Source: DATFWC01 sp963777755
GTDB taxonomy: Bacteria; Pseudomonadota; Alphaproteobacteria; Rhizobiales; Xanthobacteraceae
Direction: 5' to 3'
Assembly (NCBI GenBank): GCA_963777755.1
Contig: CAVZSC010000034.1
Span: 372,001-436,000 of the forward strand
DNA length: 64,000 nt
Below are positions 60,694 through 64,000 of this stretch, in pieces. The translations under genes were made by a program, and so were the position numbers. The stretch's first letter is position 1, and each line of letters starts with the position of its first letter. The notes beneath the pieces are model-generated. The model did no database searches. It was not told where the DNA came from and was given only the letters and a program-made list of their open reading frames with translations.

Positions 60694-60828
60694 GACTTTC
60701 CGGTGCCGCCAGGTCGCGCACCACAAGGCACAATAAGTATTTGCCTCGACACCGCCGCCGGTTGCCCCGGGCCCGCATTTGGGCTAATTCCCGCCGCAAA
60801 GGGCGCTTGCGAATCTTGGAGGGCTACG

Positions 60829-61122
60829 ATGGCCGACCACGGTGAGGTCGAGTACGCGACCGCGACCGGCAACGACTACGCCGAGCACGAGGGCACCTAC
60901 CTCGCCTTCCTGCACCTGACCGTCGTGCTGATCCTCTACATCATCGACATCCTGTTCGGCCTCGCCATCGGCGGCGTCATGGGGCATTGGCTGACCGCGT
61001 TCCTGGTGTTCGTGATCGGGACGGTCGCGTGCGCCCACGGCCTGGTCTCGGGCTCGAAGACCTCGAGCTACACGGCCTTCGTCTTGTGCTTCTTGGCGTT
61101 TGTGTTGTCCGCGGGCGGCTGA
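60829..61122 (+). CDS. aa3-type cytochrome oxidase subunit IV-like protein
   Basis: 97 residues, start with GGAGGG 5 bases before ATG. A soluble N-terminus (MADHGEVEYATATGNDYAEHEGTYLAFLH) of the bacterial COX4-like family and three hydrophobic helices (LTVVLILYIIDILFGLAIGG; AFLVFVIGTVACAHGLV; AFVLCFLAFVLSAGG). In rhizobia it lies ahead of pnt as here. Whether it belongs to the oxidase or to the transhydrogenase is open. Confidence 0.75.
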   Translation: MADHGEVEYATATGNDYAEHEGTYLAFLHLTVVLILYIIDILFGLAIGGVMGHWLTAFLVFVIGTVACAHGLVSGSKTSSYTAFVLCFLAFVLSAGG

Positions 61123-61161
61123 TCCAGGCTGGTCCAAGGCAGACTGCAACGGGGCGGATGA

Positions 61162-62304
61162 ATGCGCATTGCAATCGCGCGGGAAGCCGGCGCCGGTGAG
61201 GCGCGCGTCGCCGCCACGCCGGAGACGGTGAAGAAGCTCAAGGGGCTCGGCGCCGACATCGTGGTGCAGGCCGGCGCGGGGGTCGCCTCCGGCATCCTCG
61301 ATGCCGACTACGAAGCCGCCGGCGCCGCGATCGCCCCCACCATCCAGGACGCGGTGCGCGACGCCGATATCGTCCTCAAGGTGCGCCGGCCGAGCGATGC
61401 GGAAGTGAAGCACTACAAGCGCGGCGCCCTGGTGGTCGCCGTCATGGATCCGTTCGGCAACGAGGCGGCGCTCAAGGCGCTGGCCGATGCCGGGGTCGTC
61501 GCCTTCGCCATGGAGCTGATGCCGCGCATCACCCGCGCGCAGGTGATGGATGTGCTGTCCTCGCAGGCCAATCTCGCCGGCTACCGCGCCGTGGTGGACG
61601 CGAGCCACGAGTACGGCCGCGCGCTGCCGATGATGATGACCGCGGCCGGCACGGTGCCGGCGGCGCGCGTGTTCGTCATGGGGGCGGGGGTTGCCGGCCT
61701 GCAGGCGATCGCCACCGCGCGCCGGCTCGGCGCCGTCGTCACCGCGACCGACGTGCGGCCCGCCGCCAAGGAGCAGGTCGAGAGCCTCGGCGCCAAGTTC
61801 ATCGCGGTCGAGGACGAGGAATTCAAGCAGGCCGAGACCGCCGCCGGCTACGCCAAGGAGATGTCCAAGGAGTACCAGGCCAAGCAGGCGGCGCTGGTCG
61901 CCGAGCACGTCAAGAAGCAGGACATCGTCATCACCACGGCGCTGATCCCGGGGCGCCCGGCGCCGCGGCTGATCTCCGCCGACATGGTGAAGTCGATGAA
62001 GCCCGGCTCGGTTGTCGTCGACCTCGCGGTCGAGCGCGGCGGCAATGTCGAATTGGTCAAGCCCGGCGAGGTCTCCGAGGTCAACGGAGTCAAGATCGTC
62101 GGCTATCTCAACGTGCCGGGCCGCCTCGCCGCAAGCGCCTCCAGCCTCTATGCCCGCAACGTCTACGCCTTCCTCGAGATCCTGATCGACAAGAACGCCA
62201 AGGCGCTCGCCATCAACTGGGACGACGAGATCGTCAAGGCGACCGCGCTCACGCGCGACGGCGCCGTGGTGCATCCGAGCTTCCAGGCGAAGAGCGCGGC
62301 GTGA
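61162..62304 (+). CDS. pntAA: NAD(P) transhydrogenase alpha-1 subunit
   Basis: 380 residues. Soluble NAD(H)-binding domain dI of the proton-translocating transhydrogenase: MRIAIAREAGAGEARVAATPETVKKL, the RAQxMDVLSSQANLAGYRAV region, the Rossmann VMGAGVAGLQAIATARRLGAVVTATDVR, the mobile loop, and SVVVDLAVERGGN. In this split type, alpha is two genes. It transfers hydride from NADH to NADP+ driven by the proton gradient. First of pntAA-pntAB-pntB; 39 bases after the cytochrome-like gene. Confidence 0.95.
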   Translation: MRIAIAREAGAGEARVAATPETVKKLKGLGADIVVQAGAGVASGILDADYEAAGAAIAPTIQDAVRDADIVLKVRRPSDAEVKHYKRGALVVAVMDPFGNEAALKALADAGVVAFAMELMPRITRAQVMDVLSSQANLAGYRAVVDASHEYGRALPMMMTAAGTVPAARVFVMGAGVAGLQAIATARRLGAVVTATDVRPAAKEQVESLGAKFIAVEDEEFKQAETAAGYAKEMSKEYQAKQAALVAEHVKKQDIVITTALIPGRPAPRLISADMVKSMKPGSVVVDLAVERGGNVELVKPGEVSEVNGVKIVGYLNVPGRLAASASSLYARNVYAFLEILIDKNAKALAINWDDEIVKATALTRDGAVVHPSFQAKSAA

Positions 62305-62412
62305 TGGATTGAAGCTTCGCCGGACTTGCGCCGAGCCCCCCGATCGGCGGTGACGTATCGCGTTTCCTGTTGACTGAGGCCAACGGCCCTCGAGCCAGAG
62401 GACTATTCCGCC

Positions 62413-62733
62413 ATGGACCACGTCGCCCAGGCCATCGATCCCTTCGTCTTCCGCTTCTCCATCTTCGTGATGGCGGTGTTCGTCGGCTACTACGTCGTGT
62501 GGTCGGTCACCCCGGCGCTGCACACGCCGCTGATGTCGGTCACCAACGCCATCTCCTCGGTGATCGTGGTGGGCGCGCTGCTCGCGGTCGGCGTGCCGCT
62601 CGTGGCGGGCGACTCCGGCCCGATCTGGGCGCGCATCCTCGGCTTCGTCGCGCTCGTGTTCGCCTCCATCAACATCTTCGGCGGTTTCCTGGTCACCCAG
62701 CGCATGCTGTCGATGTACAAGAAGAAGAAGTGA
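62413..62733 (+). CDS. pntAB: NAD(P) transhydrogenase alpha-2 subunit
   Basis: 106 residues. Membrane part of the split alpha subunit: FRFSIFVMAVFVGYYVVWSVTPALHTPLMSVTNAISSVIVVGALLAVG, FVALVFASINIFGGFLVTQRMLSMYKKKK. The TPLMSVTNAIS motif is typical. Three to four helices. Follows pntAA by 108 bases. It is separated from pntB by 176 bases that hold two long hairpins. Confidence 0.94.
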   Translation: MDHVAQAIDPFVFRFSIFVMAVFVGYYVVWSVTPALHTPLMSVTNAISSVIVVGALLAVGVPLVAGDSGPIWARILGFVALVFASINIFGGFLVTQRMLSMYKKKK

Positions 62734-62742
62734 GGGGGGACA

Positions 62743-62819
62743 CCAGTGCCCCGAACCCGAAGTTCGCACACCCGTGCCGCGAGTTCGATTGCGAACTTCG
62801 AGTTCAAAAGGGGCACTGG
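62743..62819 (+). repeat. long hairpin 1 in the pntAB-pntB gap
   Basis: 5' arm 62743-62767 (CCAGTGCCCC then GAACCCGAAGTTCGC), 3' arm 62791-62819 (GCGAACTTCGAGTTC, a 4-base A bulge, GGGGCACTGG). About 24 of 25 positions pair. It begins 9 bases after the pntAB stop. Confidence 0.75.
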
Positions 62820-62835
62820 AAGGATAAGTTTGCGA

Positions 62836-62906
62836 GTGTCCCTTTCATTCCGAAGCTCGCTTGAGGGGGTGCCGCGAAGTGTTTGCGAGCTTCGGAATGG
62901 GGACAC
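62836..62906 (+). repeat. long hairpin 2, abutting the pntB start
   Basis: 5' arm 62836-62860 (GTGTCCC, TTT bulge, CATTCCGAAGCTCGC) and 3' arm 62885-62906 (GCGAGCTTCGGAATGGGGACAC), 22 paired bases. The arm ends 3 bases before the pntB ATG, and its GGGGA is the only ribosome-binding-site candidate, so the stem could cover it. Confidence 0.75.
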
Positions 62907-62909
62907 TTG

Positions 62910-64000
62910 ATGAGCGCCAATCTCGCAGCACTGCTCTACCTGGTCGCCGGCATCCTCTTCATCCTGGCGCTGCGCGGCCTGTCCAATCCGGAGACGAGCC
63001 GCCAGGGCAACCTATTCGGCATGATCGGCATGGGCATCGCGATCGCCACCACCTTGGCGGCGCATCCGCCGGCCGGCCCGGTCGCCTGGATCCTGGTGCT
63101 CCTCGGCGTCGCCATCGGCGGCGGCATCGGCGCCTACATCGCCCGCCAGGTGCCGATGACCATGATGCCGGAGCTCGTCGCCGCCTTCCACTCGCTGGTC
63201 GGCATGGCGGCGGTGCTGGTCGCGGCCGGCGCGCTCTATGCGCCGAGCGCCTTCGACATCGGCCGGGTCGGCGCCATCTCGCGCGCCACGCTGGTGGAGA
63301 TGTCGCTCGGCGCGGCGATCGGCGCCGTCACCTTCACCGGCTCGGTGATCGCCTTCCTCAAGCTCTCGGCCCGCATGAGCGGCGCGCCCATCATCCTCCC
63401 CGCCCGCCACGTCATCAACATCGGCCTCGGCGTCCTGCTCGTCCTCCTCATCGTGTGGTTCGTGCGCACCGAGAGCTACGCGGCATTCTGGCTGATCGCG
63501 CTCGTCTCCTTCGCGCTCGGCGTGCTCATCATCATCCCGATCGGCGGCGCCGACATGCCGGTCGTCATCTCGATGCTCAACTCCTATTCGGGCTGGGCGG
63601 CGGCCGGCATCGGCTTCACGCTGGGCAACACCGCGCTCATCATCACCGGCGCGCTGGTCGGCTCGTCCGGCGCGATCCTCTCCTACATCATGTGCAAGGG
63701 GATGAACCGCGCCTTCATCGCGGTGATCCTCGGCGGCTTCGGCGGCGAGGTGGCGGGGCCGGCGGGCGGCGAGCAGCGCCCGGTCAAGCAGGGCTCGGCG
63801 GACGACGCCGCCTTCATGATGAAGAACGCCTCCAAGGTGATCATCGTGCCGGGCTACGGCATGGCGGTGGCGCAGGCGCAGCACGCGCTGCGCGAGATGG
63901 CCGACAAGCTCAAGGCCGAGGGCGTCGAGGTCAAGTACGCCATCCATCCGGTCGCCGGCCGCATGCCCGGCCACATGAACGTGCTGCTCGCCGAGGCCAA
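62910..64000 (+). CDS. pntB: NAD(P) transhydrogenase beta subunit, 3' end outside window
   Basis: 363 residues visible. Membrane domain dII of about nine helices (ARQVPMTMMPELVAAFHSLVGMAAVLVAAGALY; MPVVISMLNSYSGWAAAGIGFTLGN), then the start of the NADP(H)-binding domain dIII (IIVPGYGMAVAQAQHALREMADKLKAEGVEVKYAIHPVAGRMPGHMNVLLAEA). The frame is open to the window end; about 100 residues are missing. Start at 62910 directly after hairpin 2. Confidence 0.95.
   Translation, partial: MSANLAALLYLVAGILFILALRGLSNPETSRQGNLFGMIGMGIAIATTLAAHPPAGPVAWILVLLGVAIGGGIGAYIARQVPMTMMPELVAAFHSLVGMAAVLVAAGALYAPSAFDIGRVGAISRATLVEMSLGAAIGAVTFTGSVIAFLKLSARMSGAPIILPARHVINIGLGVLLVLLIVWFVRTESYAAFWLIALVSFALGVLIIIPIGGADMPVVISMLNSYSGWAAAGIGFTLGNTALIITGALVGSSGAILSYIMCKGMNRAFIAVILGGFGGEVAGPAGGEQRPVKQGSADDAAFMMKNASKVIIVPGYGMAVAQAQHALREMADKLKAEGVEVKYAIHPVAGRMPGHMNVLLAEA

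Overview
This GC-rich window reads as chromosome from an alphaproteobacterium of the order Rhizobiales (Hyphomicrobiales), closest in style to Bradyrhizobium/Xanthobacteraceae relatives. The markers are ROSE-type RNA thermometers in front of hsp20, an alpha-r8/MmgR-like sRNA, a CpdR-type single-domain response regulator, a GapR-like DUF2312 protein, a Cys-less L36, DUF882 and DUF459 proteins, orphan TctC and ABC_sub_bind solute-binding proteins, and a three-gene proton-translocating transhydrogenase operon. No read in the window fixes the species.

Layout. 1-3.8 kb: an SDR tail, two DapA-family genes in one operon (the distal one has lost both catalytic residues), and a secreted DUF459 protein. 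3.8-5.45 kb: a complete IS1182-like element sitting in the loop of a palindromic repeat, with a 4-bp target duplication. 5.5-14 kb: gltB-gltD (glutamate synthase), a threonine aldolase-like enzyme and a secreted Pro/Ala-rich protein. 14-15 kb: hsp20 with two tandem ROSE elements; its start codon is out of frame. 15-21.4 kb: alpha/beta hydrolase, HisN-type phosphatase, MFS transporter, sRNA, N-formylglutamate amidohydrolase, cpdR, glycosyltransferase and tRNA-Val(GAC).

21.4-30.2 kb is the accessory region: a 0.8-kb stretch bounded by a 34-bp duplication of the tRNA-Val 3' end, two tandem ABC_sub_bind genes, two tandem RTX-like calcium-binding genes (both frameshifted), a gene-poor 1.2-kb stretch and a frameshifted CBS-BON gene. 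30.2-46 kb is mostly metabolic and transport: glgA, a nitroreductase, two divergent TctC genes, pirin, a membrane/spermidine-synthase fusion, rpmJ, a TPR protein, pyk with a DUF1036 gene, a decayed glycerate kinase, an EamA transporter and an IorAB-like molybdenum hydroxylase. 46-58.5 kb: DUF1244, GapR-like, an HNH-like protein, a DUF882 peptidase-like protein, an L,D-transpeptidase with a compensating frameshift pair, a sigma-54 activator, a P2-type cation ATPase and oligoendopeptidase F. 58.5-64 kb: an AbrB-Doc toxin-antitoxin pair behind two perfect palindromes, an ABC1 kinase, a cytochrome oxidase subunit IV-like protein and pntAA-pntAB-pntB (pntB cut by the window end).

Major themes: nitrogen and carbon metabolism (gltBD, pyk, glgA, pnt), envelope and peptidoglycan functions (DUF882, L,D-transpeptidase, glycosyltransferase) and stress control (ROSE-hsp20, cpdR, sRNA, CBS-BON). 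Six loci carry single-base frame changes, several in short homopolymer runs. This could be real decay or consensus errors in the assembly, and raw reads would separate the two.
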